64,000 nucleotides of DNA from Hydra vulgaris (lineage: Eukaryota > Cnidaria > Hydrozoa > Anthoathecata > Hydridae). Made by a program: the position numbers and the translations under genes. Shown one piece after another: positions 53,908 through 64,000 of this stretch. Location: contig NC_088931.1 in the NCBI RefSeq assembly GCF_038396675.1, positions 63,289,501-63,353,500 of the forward strand. Direction: 5' to 3'. Under the pieces are notes generated by a model. It was not told where the DNA came from. It did no database searches and worked only from the letters and a program-made list of their open reading frames with translations. Position 1 is the stretch's first letter; every line of letters begins with the position of its first letter.

Positions 53908-55653
53908 ATGTTTTTAACTATTTCATGGATTTTTTTGATAATCATAAATGGAAGCTTGAAGGCAAGAAACTTGGAGGTAGGCGTATTGAATATTGGAGTT
54001 CTTATACCATTAGATGATAATTGCACTAGAAATGCTATTGAAATGGCTATGGAAGATATAGAGAAAAAACCTGACATGATTTTCAGAAACCTGACGCGTT
54101 ATAAGCTTAATGCACATTTCATGAAAACAGATAAAAGTTTAGGGAGCGCAATAGAAGCACAAAATCGTTTGTATAAAACAAATCCTACAAAGATTGTTAC
54201 AATTGGTCCGCCGTACACTGAGCAAAATGACTATTGCACTGAATATTCCACGGCACAAGGAAATTTACAAATATCATACACGGAAGCAAATGAACCTTTT
54301 GAGCCGTATTTCATTATGTATTTTCAAACTCCACCATCAATAGTTTCAAGTTTTATAGCAGCTTGTTATTTTCTTAACAAATTTAACTGGTCTAGAGTTG
54401 CAATACTTTTTGACTATGCCCATGCGAGATATCGTAACAACCCAAAAAGTTTAGAAAATATTTTAGAGAACTGTTTAAATAAAATAAATTTATTATTTGT
54501 TCAAGGAATACGGAGTAATCCAGTAAGTTATAGTGTTTCTAATGAAATAGGAGAACTGCAAAATAAAGATGTTCGGATAATATTGGCTCTTTTTTCAGTT
54601 AGTGGAGCTCGTAAAGTATTTTGTGAAGCTTACAACAGAAAAATGACTAAACCTAAAGTTCTTTGGATACTTTTTGAAATTCTTCCAATTGGATGGGCAT
54701 CTGATATCTTCAACGCTGAACCTATACCAGGTGGTTTTAAAAGAGAAATTAATTGCTCAGAGGAGCAACTTCTTGATGCAGCGCAGGGTTATATTTCATT
54801 TACAAAACAAAGTCTTAGAAAAGATAATAAGACAACTTTGAGTAACGTTACATCAGAATCATTTCTCAAAAGGTTAAATAAAAACATTGATAATAAATGT
54901 GATGAAAACTTAGCATATGCTTATGATGCAATCTGGGTTGCCGCAATGACTTTTAATTTAACAGATAACACTGCCGATCTTTCTGCTTACTCATATAACT
55001 CGTTCGATGTTGTATTCAAGTTAGCAAACAGTATTCAAAACATCACATTTGAAGGAATTACTGGGCCGGTTTCATACCAAACACAAGTCTCTGGAGGGTT
55101 TCCTTCACGAATTGGTCAAATTTCATTATATGTATTTATAAAAGAATTTGGAATAAAACTTATAGGGATGCATGATACGTCAAGTGAGGTTTTATTATTA
55201 GAACCAAAGGCGGAATTAGTTTTGTTTCCCAATAACATTGTACCTAAGGACCAATCAACATACAACTTTTATTTTTCTTCTTTTAACAGCATTCTACTAA
55301 TTACAGTTTGGTTTTTTGCAATTTTCGGAATAGTTATTGCAGTTCTATGTTTAATATTTTCTTTGAAACATAAAGCCGATGTGAAAGAGTACTCAACATT
55401 ATCACTAAATGGTGCAATAATTATCGGAAGCATCTTAAGTTATCTATCTGTGATTATTTATGGGGTTGACATTCGATTTGTTGAAGAAAGATTAATACCA
55501 GAAATGTGTTATGCATTTATTTCATTGCTATCTATTGGTTTTACCCTGACATTTGGTTCCTTGTTTTCAAAAGTCTGGAGAACGTATAAATTATGCATGA
55601 GATCTGGTAATTTAGTAAATAAAAGTCCAGGCATTATCCAGGTCCAATTCCAG
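53908..55653 (+). CDS. GABA-B-like receptor exon A: signal peptide, ectodomain, TM1-3
   Basis: 582 codons, ending VQFQ before the consensus donor cag|GTAAGT. The whole ligand-binding domain is in this single exon, unlike the many exons of vertebrate GABBR genes; it suggests intron loss or retrocopy origin of this part (inference). Confidence 0.9.
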
Positions 55654-56614
55654 GTAAGTTGCATCAAAAACAAAATTGAAAATTTTCAGTATTTAAAAAT
55701 ATTTTAAACATTCTGTTGAAAAGATTTAACCAATAAATCCTTTTTGTCTTTATATTAGTTATATTTTGTCTTTATATTAGGTAGAATTTGTTGATATTGG
55801 TTAATTCCAAAAATAATGTTCCTATTTTTCTTATAGAATGTGCGTGAATGGTTGTTATTTGTTGTTGTTGGTTGTTTTCTTTTGATTGATATAGCCATTT
55901 TAGTTACTTGGAGACAATTATCTCCATTCATGGTCAATATATATAACATAACTGCAATCGAAAATTTATCTGATGATACCATAATCATTGAACAAGTAGT
56001 CAAATGCACATGCAACCTACAGACTGAATTTACAATAGGATTGTATTGTTATAAGGGACTTTTACTGTTGTTTGGAACATTTTTGGTTTGGCAAATAAAA
56101 AATATAAATAATAAATCTGACATCTCATCAAAAAATATTGGTGTGGCGATTTATAATGTTGCAGCTGTATCGGTAACAGGAGTGATTTGTGTTTCTATTC
56201 TGGCCACCACAACAAAGTTTGATGCATCTTACATAATAATAGCGGTTTGCATTTGTATATGTAATACTGCTACCTTACTACTGATTTTTTTGCCAAAGGT
56301 AAAATTTGAATTTGTACAAGTTTATTACTTGTGTTTGCAATAAAATTTCTATTTTTACCTAACTATTTTAGATTCTTGTTGTTATAAACAGCAGCGGCTT
56401 AATTATTCACAAAAGTAGCTCAATAAACAACAGGGAACTTCAACTGAATAAATCTCTAACAGTAACAAGCTGCATTACTCATCACAAGAACTTAGGCTTA
56501 TCTGAGAATTTAAAACAAACAAATGAAAGTCGTCGGAAAATTTCTACGACTAGTATTTATTCGAAACCGGATAAAGACAATAAAAACTTCAATTTAGCTA
56601 ATAGAGGATTTTAA
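53908..56614 (+). CDS. GABA-B receptor-like class C GPCR
   Basis: Three exons, 53908-55653, 55837-56298 and 56372-56614, join in phase 0 at each junction to 2451 nt (816 residues plus stop). Residues 1-18 are a signal peptide (FLTISWIFLIIINGSL). Residues about 25-455 form the ligand-binding Venus-flytrap domain; GARKVFCEAYNRKM and WILFEILPIGW are close to GABBR1/2 strings. Seven membrane segments lie at about 461-487, 498-520, 533-558, 586-606, 647-669, 683-706 and 713-736; LYCYKGLLLLFGTFLVW is the hallmark TM5 of this group. The cysteines in EMCYAF and VKCTCN are positioned for the conserved TM3-loop disulfide. There is no Cys-rich domain between ectodomain and TM1, as expected for GABA-B types. 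The tail is about 80 residues, with no clear coiled coil. Residues contacting GABA in GABBR1 appear replaced, so it may be an orphan or partner subunit. A poly(A) signal aataaa is at 56663. Confidence 0.93.
55837..56298 (+). CDS. GABA-B-like receptor exon B: TM4-7
   Basis: 154 codons, acceptor tttcttatag, donor aag|GTAAAA. Begins NVREWLLF at TM4 and ends LLLIFLPK after TM7. Confidence 0.9.
56372..56614 (+). CDS. GABA-B-like receptor exon C: cytoplasmic tail
   Basis: 80 codons plus TAA after the acceptor aactattttag. Begins ILVVINSSGLIIHK, continuing the post-TM7 helix; the rest is polar, Ser/Asn/Lys-rich, with SRRKIST as a possible kinase site. Confidence 0.85.
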   Translation: MLVVINSSGLIIHKSSSINNRELQLNKSLTVTSCITHHKNLGLSENLKQTNESRRKISTTSIYSKPDKDNKNFNLANRGF

Positions 56615-57940
56615 AACAGAAGTTTGAGTTGAGAAATTTATCGAGATCACCTTCACAAGTAAAATAAAACGATAATGTACTAGTATTATTATTGTTAGTT
56701 GATTTTTTTATAAAAATATAAATTTTTCCGTATTGATAAACTGACTGAAAGCGTTTCTTTAGATCAGACTAGATGTTTAATTATTTTACTCGATTAATTT
56801 TCTTGATTAGTTTTACTAAATAATTTAGAAAAATTCAATCAGATTTTGAATTAAATATTGGCTCGCTAAACAGTTTAAACTTTAATAAACGTATTTTAAA
56901 AAAATTTAAATTCAATTTTCTAAAATTAAGATATGCTGAAAACTGTGTTTATTTTTTAATTGCTGTATTTTCTTTGTTTCATGTTTCATGTTTTGGTTTA
57001 ATTAGTTTTGTTTTTCGTTTTTTTGTAAATTATAATTTTAGGTTTTGTTATTTGGTTATTACTACGTAGTTAGGGAAGTACGGGCCGCACCGGTTGACAC
57101 CATCACGACCTGACACAGAGGGGTAAGATCAAAATGAAAAAAACGCTAATATGACACTGCTCATGCTTGTGTTAATGTATTTATGCTTATATATCATGCT
57201 TGTATTTTGTATAGCCCAAGTTTTTTTCTAAAGGACCTTTTTTTATATACTTTTTTTTATAGAAATTCGAAACCCGTGTCGTTAACCCTGTTAGTCTTGA
57301 GGGGTGATAACAAAAGTTTACCGCACTCGGTGACACCAATCCTAGCGACGCCACTGCTACGTATGCAGGCTAAACTGAAATTTTACTTTTAAATATACTG
57401 CATAAAAAAATTATAAATTCTGTTAGCTTTTTTCGAATATCAAAATAAAAAAGTTTCGAAGTTTCTTTTTTTGTTATTCAAAGTTATCTTGATTTTATAA
57501 AAATGTACGTTAAATATAATGTTGTATATTTAAAATTTCACACTAATTTAAATATTTTAGATAATTTTAGTTGAATCTTTTTGGTACATCTTGTTGAGAA
57601 ATCTCTTGTTGCTTTTTTTTTTGTTTGTTTGAAATTTATATTTAAATGTTTTAAATTTGAAAAACAATTCATAAGTATTCAAAGTATAAATTATTTCTAA
57701 TTCAACGTATTTCAACGTTCAATTCAACGATTCGACGTTCAATTTGACGTATAAATTGTTTCTGAGGATATTTAAGAAGTTCCAACTAGATAATTAAGGG
57801 CTAATCTTAATTGAGTTCCGAGATGTGATTTGAGCGCCATTTTTTTAGTGAATTTTGGAAGTTTGGATATTTTAAGAATTTTTGATATTTTAGAATTTTG
57901 GGAGTTGTCAAAAAAATCTTTCCAATGTAGATGAAGGTTT
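56615..57940. other. 3' flank, AT-rich
   Basis: aataaa at 56663 is a candidate poly(A) signal for the receptor gene. A GC-richer repeat remnant lies at 57080-57130 and 57290-57360. No gene. Confidence 0.5.
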
Positions 57941-59165
57941 TTTTCTTGGTTTTTCCTGCGACACTACGACATGCCAACCCCCTGTTAGAAAATTATCGGC
58001 TTCAGGTTCTACTCAATCAGATTCATTTAAATCAATATCTGTCTTGTCGTTACTTTCATTTGGAGAACCGCTGTTAGTAACTTCAATGTCTTCTGATTCA
58101 GACAATAAAGATTCAACATCCTTTAAAGATGGTTTTAAGTTTTGTTTTCGATTTGTAGGTTCTCGGATTATTTTTTTTAATGATTAGTTTTTCCTGCTAC
58201 TTCATTGCCAAGGTGTTTCTTAAAAATATCTATTATAACTTCAATGAATGAATATTTATTTTATGGTCTCACCGCCATGATATTTGTTGACAATTGGAAA
58301 CCTTTTTAATGTTCTTTTTAATGAACTTGTTCTTGATTTAATGGATTCATGCCTGAAGCTTTGAATAAGGCTAATAAGTTCTCTGCTTTCTGAGTATTCT
58401 GCAACTTTATCAAGAGTATTGGGAAATTCTTTTTGAAACCCTTGATTCATGATTGCCTTCGCCTTGTTTGTAAAATCTTCCTCCAACCAATTTTCAAGGA
58501 TCTCAGCACAGTATGATTAAGCGGTTGCAGAAAATGTGTGGAATTTAAGATTAAACATGTAAAGCGGATATTATTTTCCGAGCATGCATAATGAGCATAA
58601 TGATATCAGTTGAAAAACTTGAAGCTAAATTATCTCAAATAACAACCTTCATTCCGGAAAGAGTTGCCATTTCAGGTATAAAAATTTATAGAGTCAAACA
58701 AACCAATTTTGAACTGTCGAATATACTTCCAGGAGGCCACCTCGTGTTCAATTTATATTGCAGTTTGCAGCTTTAAAAACAACTATGGGAGAAAGAAATT
58801 GACCAGCTGCACTGTACATAATACTAACAGATCCTTTGGAACGCATTTACACATTTAAGGCCGCGATTACAAATTACTGTTTTAGAGCTTGGGTACATAT
58901 TTGGGTACGCTCATATTTGTCTCATCATAGTTAAATATATAAGTATTAGAAATGTTTTGTAGTGTAACGGATAACTCATCAAAGTATTAACAAACGAAAT
59001 CTTTATCAATTTCGGCTCTTGCTGGTTTTACTTTGTCAGCAATTCTGGCATTTCATCCAATCAGGATCACGAATATTTTTTTTTGAATCAGTGACATCTA
59101 TCCTGTCCAGAGAGCCTTTCACTAGTAGACGTATATCCATACTATCCAAAGGTAATGGTTAAAAA
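57940..59165 (-). pseudogene. Tigger/pogo-like DDE transposase relic, antisense
   Basis: The minus strand from about 59165 reads DPDWMKCQNC, then SVSIMYSAAGQFLSPIVVFK (the family's s.m....G..lpP..v.k segment), TRGGLLEVYSTVQNWFV, a VVI-like run, ENWLEEDFTNKAKAIMNQGF (58486 downward), then an acidic tail and SLKDVESLLSESEDIEVTN. This is the order of a CENP-B/Tigger-type transposase. In-frame stops and frameshifts are frequent. Confidence 0.6.
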
Positions 59166-59607
59166 AAAATGAAACAACTTAGAAAAACAAGTTGAAAAAC
59201 TTATTTGAAACAATCTGAAACAACTAGTAATAACAACTAAAAGTAACAACTAGTAACTAAGTAACAAAGTATTGTATATAAATCTTATTGTATTGTATAT
59301 AAAATATTTTTAGTAGTATATAATTGTATATAAATACACAAAGAGTTCACTATTAATATCAATTTTAAATATATTGTGAAAGCATTTTTCGTTTACATGA
59401 GAATATGAAAGAAAAACCAATCACATTAACCCTTCGGCGTTCATACCAATTGAATCACTCATTTGGCACTACTCTGAAAATTTTTACTTTAAATAAGACC
59501 TGCATTTAATGGTTTATAAAATTTAACTAACGCAAGTAAAGCAACGGACCACCTAAAATATTTTTTGTTTAATAAAAATATAAAAACTAATTTGTTTATG
59601 TTTGTTT

Positions 59608-59650
59608 CATCTCTGTCTAAACTCTTTATAAGTTTAGACAGAGATGAATC
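59608..59650. repeat. Hairpin, 18-bp perfect arms
   Basis: ttcatctctgtctaaact (59608-59625), 7-nt loop ctttata, agtttagacagagatgaa (59633-59650). Confidence 0.92.
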
Positions 59651-59939
59651 AAGTTTTTACTGCAATGTGCAAAAAATTTTTTATAGCTGACTATAATACT
59701 TAAAATTATTTTTGATGAGTAAAAATTTGCTTGCTCAAATTGGACACACCCGGTTCGGAAATAGGCAGTAGCGGATTATCATTGAAGCAAATGAGGCCAT
59801 GGCCTCAGGCCCCACAATTTAAGGGGCCTTGATTTGTGGGGCCCTAATTTTTTGTCTTAAAAATTTTTAAGAAAAAAAGTTTCAGGTATTTCACATTTCA
59901 AAACTTTTACATATTAATTTCTTTGAGCATTAAATTGAA

Positions 59940-60290
59940 AAGAGCAGCCGTAGCGCAGTGGTTAGCGCGCATGCCTCATGAACTACATGAGGTCCGTAGT
60001 TCTCATGAACTACATGAGGTCCGTGGTTCTCATGAACTAGAGGTCCGTGGTTCTCATGAACTAGAGGTCCGTGGTTCTCATGAACTAGAGGTCCGTGGTT
60101 CTCATGAACTAGAGGTCCGTGGTTCTCATGAACTAGAGGTCCGTGGTTCTCATGAACTAGAGGTCCGTGGTTCTGGGCAAGTTTTACAACATTGGTAAAA
60201 AAGCGTGAACTTCCTTTCAATTGCTTTTCCGCGGTGCTCTATGGTAAGAATAAAAAGACTTTTAAGGTCACCTAAAATAAAATTAAAAAA
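59940..60290 (+). repeat. tRNA-derived SINE with internal 24-bp expansion
   Basis: Head agccgtagcgcagtggttag plus cgcgcatgcc (A box), then a tandem array at 59977-60173 of two 27-bp and six 24-bp units (catgaactagaggtccgtgg plus ttct), then the normal SINE body gggcaagttttacaacattg, gcgtgaacttcctttcaa and ggtgctctatggtaagaata. Each unit contains a B-box-like gtggttct. The array is a multiple of three, so both strands are open in frame; these frames are not genes. Confidence 0.9.
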
Positions 60291-60689
60291 TTATCTGCAA
60301 TCTTCAGAAATAAGAGCCATATTGTCTATTTATACCAAGTTATCACCTTACAAAGTTATAACTTCTCAAGCCATGCAAGTAAAAAAATAATTTTTAATTT
60401 AGCTCAAAAATAAAATAACGTTAACATTTTCTCTGTAAAAATTCATTCAAAGAAAGCGTGTAAGTATTTTAAGTAATTAAAAAAGTATTTTTAAGTAAAA
60501 CAGTCCTAAAGTATATAAAATGAGTTTGACATATGTTTTGTTCGTTTGACGTACGTTTGTGTAACAGAGATAAAATAATTTTATCAGTTACAAATACCAA
60601 CAAATGTCGACATGTTACAAATACTGACAACTATAATTATTAGATTAGTCGGTACTTGGGTTCAGTATTTCTTTTTATTACAAGTTTTA

Positions 60690-61015
60690 GGTGACTAAAT
60701 AATGTCTTGTTATGGTCAGACTTATGAAAGCGTGCTGCAAAATAAAAAAACTTCAGAAAGAAGTGAAAAAGAAGAGAATAAGAAAGACAACCAAACTCGA
60801 TACTTTTTTTACAGTCAAGAATTATACAACAGGATAATGCAGTTCTATTAGTAGAGTCTCATTCAGAAGCAAATAATAACATAAACACTTTGTTACATAC
60901 TGATGTTATGATTTCTGTCAAGCAAATAAATAATCAAACTAAAAAAAAATAAGAGTATACATATCAAACCGATTTAGAATTGTATAAAAGTGTCATTAAT
61001 GATGTACAAGAGTAA
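60690..61015 (+). pseudogene. Possible hAT (ZMYM/TTF-type) N-terminal relic
   Basis: The plus strand reads, across frames, KTSERSEKEENKKDNQTR, then TFFTVKNYTT, then NNINTLLHTDVMISVKQINN, and YQTDLELYKSVINDVQE. Lys/Glu-rich linker followed by a FFT motif resembles the N-terminal part of hAT proteins of the ZMYM-like group. It ends where the MITE at 61021 begins. Weak. Confidence 0.3.
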
Positions 61016-61020
61016 TTCAT

Positions 61021-61267
61021 CAGGGGCCGTATTCTCATCTCTCCATTAAGCTTAACGGAGCTTTTGTCTGAAATTTCATTACAATATTTCTAAGTAAAGA
61101 AATGACGAAAATTTATATAAATTCGTTAAAATAAAACTTGTACCAAAATAAAACGTTTATGTTTAAAAAATTATAGTTTTTAATAAATTTTTTGTTAATG
61201 TAATTTAAAAGAAATTTTTGACTAACGCTCCGTTAAGCTTAACGGAGAGATGAGAATACAGCCCCTG
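61021..61267. mobile_element. MITE copy 2
   Basis: Ends caggggccgtattctcatct (left) and the complementary agatgagaatacagcccctg (right), each with ctccgttaagcttaacggag or a one-base variant. The interior is the reverse complement of the copy at 12219-12449 (for example ttgtctgaaatttcattac against the other's complement). Confidence 0.9.
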
Positions 61268-62030
61268 CAAAGGAAGTGGGTAAAGTCAAAAAATAACTGA
61301 TAATTTTGAAAAGTTGGTGAATGATAATATTAGATTTGTTATTACCAACAACATGGTCATTTAATCTCAGTCTTAATCTCCTAACCTTTAAATGAAATTC
61401 TCTTAGCTACAGACTTTAGCAAGAACACTTTTTGCTATAGACTTTAACAAGAACACACAAAAAATCTCAAAGCCGTCTCTGCTTGTCTGGAGTGAGGCAA
61501 ATGTTGCGGTAATTTCAGCATACATAACTCATAAAGTACTACCAACCATCTTCTCTGTAAACAACTTGTACTGTTGGTTAATTTACATTCTATTAACAAC
61601 GACTCCATTTACAGCTAAACAAAATATTTGAGTCACATCAGAAGTTTTATATGTAATAAAAGTAAAGCGTACTATTTTGGCTAAACTCACTGCTGCCAGT
61701 AGAGAAACTCATGCAAAAATATGCAATGAATATCAAGCATGTAACTTAAGTGGTCAACACGGCCGTCCTACATTTTGAACAACAACTTGTGAGCAGTTTA
61801 AAGGATTTTTAAAAACATCTCTACTCACACGTAAAAAAAACAAGCTCAAGACATATAACCCTATCAGTATGCTTAAAACCAGCGATGGCAACATCACTAC
61901 AGAGCACAAATTTATAACCGCTACGATTAACAACTATTTTTTTTAAGATATTACTTAAAGTAATATTTGAGGAAAGAACAAAACCAACTTATAAAATCAT
62001 TTAAATTAATGGCAAGTGCTTCTCCCCTTT
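61268..62030. other. Stretch with no recognisable gene
   Basis: Includes a local duplication around 61406-61450 (agactttagcaagaacact / agactttaacaagaacac). Coding traces are too weak to assign; it may be upstream sequence of the RT relic. Confidence 0.35.
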
Positions 62031-62034
62031 GTAC

Positions 62035-62310
62035 CGTGCCTCTACCTCTGTACCATGCAAGGCAATGAGAGTTATTAAAGAAAAGATTATAAGTGCAATT
62101 CACTATCTAATTTCAAAGTCTTAACGCGGATTTGTACATCGCAAAAGCTGCCTTATTACCGTCGTCACCTCGTTGATATAATTTTTACTGAATTCTTTAT
62201 AAAACTAATGGTCAGATATTAAACTGGATCCTTTCTTGGCTAACAAATAGAAAACAACAAGTAATGGAAAAAATGGATAAAGATGACAAGAAGCCGTCAA
62301 GGGTAAGTTC
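62035..62310 (+). pseudogene. Non-LTR reverse transcriptase fragment
   Basis: The plus strand reads MRVIKEKIISAIHYLISKS, stop, RGFVHRKSCLI, then (after a gap/frameshift) a DIKLDPFLANK-type remnant, corresponding to the RT region 'QhGF...rSc.tql......I..WI..wL..R.Q.V'. Only this small part is recognisable. Confidence 0.5.
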
Positions 62311-63084
62311 TTAAAACATTGTTATTTTTACTCTTCTTCAATGATTAACTGCATCAATGACCAAATTGTACGCTAATGATATATGAATAGGTTTTTAGTT
62401 TACTTCGTCAAAAAAAAGCACCTTACACCATATCGTAAGTGTACACAATATCGTAACTATGTCTGCTGTGCAAATTTATAAAAATTGGGGGAGGGGGAGA
62501 AGGTAGACAAGAACTATCTTATTGTATTAAAATACAATATTTTGTAAAAAACATTGTATTGCTCTTACACTTATTGCAGAGCAATGCAATGTCTTTTAAG
62601 TAATGCGGAATAAAAATTTCTGCACATAGATTTCTACTTTTTCAATTCAATCTACCTTTTAAATTTCGGAAGTATTACTTGTAAAAGGTAGTTCCACAAT
62701 TTTAAATATTTTTATTTTCGGTACCAAAGAAATTACTTCCTTATCAAATTATCTAATGTCAATATTCGTTCAAAATAATTTTTGTTTGGAATTGTTTGAA
62801 ACCTTTCAGTTAGTTGTTAACCGGAAGATTTCGAACAATTAAAGCAAATAGTTTTTCACAAATATTATGAAGAACTTATAAAAAAAGAACAACTCAGTTA
62901 TTCCCAACTAATAATTATATAGATTGAGCTTGGATGGAAAAGCACAGAAAAAAAGTTGCAACCACAGTCAGAAACACAAAATTTGTTTATTAGTTTTGTA
63001 TTTCGGTACACTTACTCCAAACTATTATTTTTTTAATGAGTTCTTAATATATATGAGGAGTTGTAACAACATTTAGGTTATTTA
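62311..63084. other. AT-rich stretch without genes
   Basis: Nothing recognisable as a gene or element. Confidence 0.4.
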
Positions 63085-63243
63085 GGTGCTCCCAGAAGTC
63101 ATTACGGTCTTATCACGGTGCACCGCGGAAGAGCATTTAACAAGAAGTTCACGCCTCCTTCCTTACCAATGTCGCTTATTAAGCTGGAGCCGGCGTCGAA
63201 CCTCGGGGTTCTGAGCCAGAACTCTAACCACGCGCCACTGCTT
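63085..63243 (-). repeat. tRNA-derived SINE, antisense copy
   Basis: The plus strand shows the reversed body ggtgctcccagaagtcatta and cggtcttatcacggtgcacc, then cgcctccttccttacc, and the reversed head cgtcgaacctcggggttctg (B box) and taaccacgcgccactgc (A box). Confidence 0.85.
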
Positions 63244-63261
63244 CTCCAATATTTTATTTTC

Positions 63262-63330
63262 TATATATATACACACATTATTTCTTTCTCTCTCTCTATA
63301 TATATATACACACACACACACACACATATT
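63262..63330. repeat. TA/CA/CT microsatellite
   Basis: Mixed (TA)n, (CT)n and (CA)n between two head-to-head SINEs. Confidence 0.9.
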
Positions 63331-63370
63331 TATACTGTTACAACTCGCTTTAAATGTCTTTATTATTGAA

Positions 63371-63540
63371 CAGCCGTGGCGCAGTGGTAGCGCCAAAGGA
63401 TCCGTGGTTCTAACCCCACCTCTCGGCAAGCTTTGCGACATCGGTTAGGAAGGTGTGAACTTCCTATTAAATGCTCATTCGTAGTGCTCTGTGATAAGAC
63501 CGTAAGGACTTCTTGGGGCACCTAAATAAAATTGAAAAAA
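63371..63540 (+). repeat. tRNA-derived SINE, best copy
   Basis: Head cagccgtggcgcagtggtag (A box), ccgtggttctaaccccacc (B box), body ggcaagctttgcgacatcgg, gtgtgaacttcctattaaat, gtagtgctctgtgataagac, cgtaaggacttcttggggca and the tail cctaaataaaattg plus poly-A. This copy was used to recognise the others. Confidence 0.9.
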
Positions 63541-64000
63541 AAAAAATTTTTATATTATCGTACCACGATTAAATTGCTCCTCACGCAGTGACCGCTCGTC
63601 CTCAAAAAATTTTCGGCTTTTCCACTAGTCAAATTTTTATCATATTTGGGTTCTGTCAAAGTTTATTTAAGAGCTTTTTGATTTTTTAAATTTAAATAAG
63701 CAAGGCATTTTTAGATTAATAGTCTGAAGTTGAAAAATAGAAACTTGCATTAATATATTGCAAATCGATAATTGAAATAAGTCCCAGATACTTATAGGAA
63801 CTATAAAAACATCTCAAAATCACTTAACATGATTTTAAAGAAGTTTATTATTGAAGCCAATCGTTAAAAAAAAATACCAATTTTTTTTTATTAGGATCTA
63901 AGATTTTGAGCTTTGTCAAGAGAATTGTTCGGGTTTATTGAAAAGAAATATAAAAGAAATTCAAATGGCTATAAATTTCTGAACCCCTTAATAAAATCCG
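63541..64000. other. AT-rich stretch without genes
   Basis: No gene seen up to the end of the window. Confidence 0.4.

Noticed and set aside
59923..60220. Open frames on both strands with repeated VRGSHELE and HGPLVHEN
   Set aside because: The 24/27-bp SINE-internal array is a multiple of three and keeps all frames open; no independent gene evidence.
63371..63440. Possible functional tRNA gene
   Set aside because: A and B boxes are present, but the cloverleaf is incomplete and the sequence continues into a body shared with five other copies, so it is a SINE.

Overview
The window looks like genomic DNA from a cnidarian, most probably a Hydra species. This rests on the very high A+T content, long introns filled with repeats, dense decayed transposons (hAT, pogo/Tigger-like, mariner, non-LTR), tRNA-derived SINEs, and intron-containing animal genes. 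The species call is inference; no sequence search was run.

Three host genes are supported. (1) On the minus strand, two coding exons (9487-9645 and 8115-8239) encode the N-terminal part of an SLC35B3-like nucleotide-sugar/PAPS transporter; the rest must lie to the left of the window. (2) On the plus strand, five exons between 17218 and 36701 join in phase into a 322-residue EndoU (XendoU-type) endoribonuclease with an N-terminal membrane segment and all expected active-site residues. (3) On the plus strand, three exons between 53908 and 56614 join in phase into an 816-residue class C GPCR of the GABA-B receptor group, with signal peptide, Venus-flytrap ectodomain and seven membrane segments. 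The three genes are not an operon and show no obvious functional link.

Everything else is mostly mobile-element sequence. From 0 to 8 kb (inside the transporter intron) lie LINE relics and a broken hAT transposase interrupted by a second hAT-type element that has a perfect 8-bp target duplication. From 11.8 to 14.0 kb is a TIR element with ACGTTTA-rich ends, carrying a nested MITE and a possible gene fragment. From 14.9 to 16.8 kb is an element with about 300-bp inverted repeats and a SINE inside it. The EndoU introns hold a pogo-like relic, an antisense LINE, a decayed transposon-like gene (25.8-27.6 kb), several satellite-like arrays, a 605-bp tandem duplication and an antisense hAT. From 36.7 to 53.9 kb are another hAT tail, two TTAA-flanked elements, a DDE transposase pseudogene, a near-complete mariner, and three consecutive foldbacks directly before the receptor gene. 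From 56.6 to 64 kb come another pogo-like relic, SINEs, a second copy of the MITE and an RT fragment.

I found no convincing undescribed multi-gene system. The more unusual items are the receptor that seems to lack GABA-contact residues, the membrane-anchored EndoU, the nested hAT with its scar, a SINE with an expanded internal repeat, a nine-unit array of 20-bp palindromes, and the candidate exon inside the 11.8-14.0 kb element.
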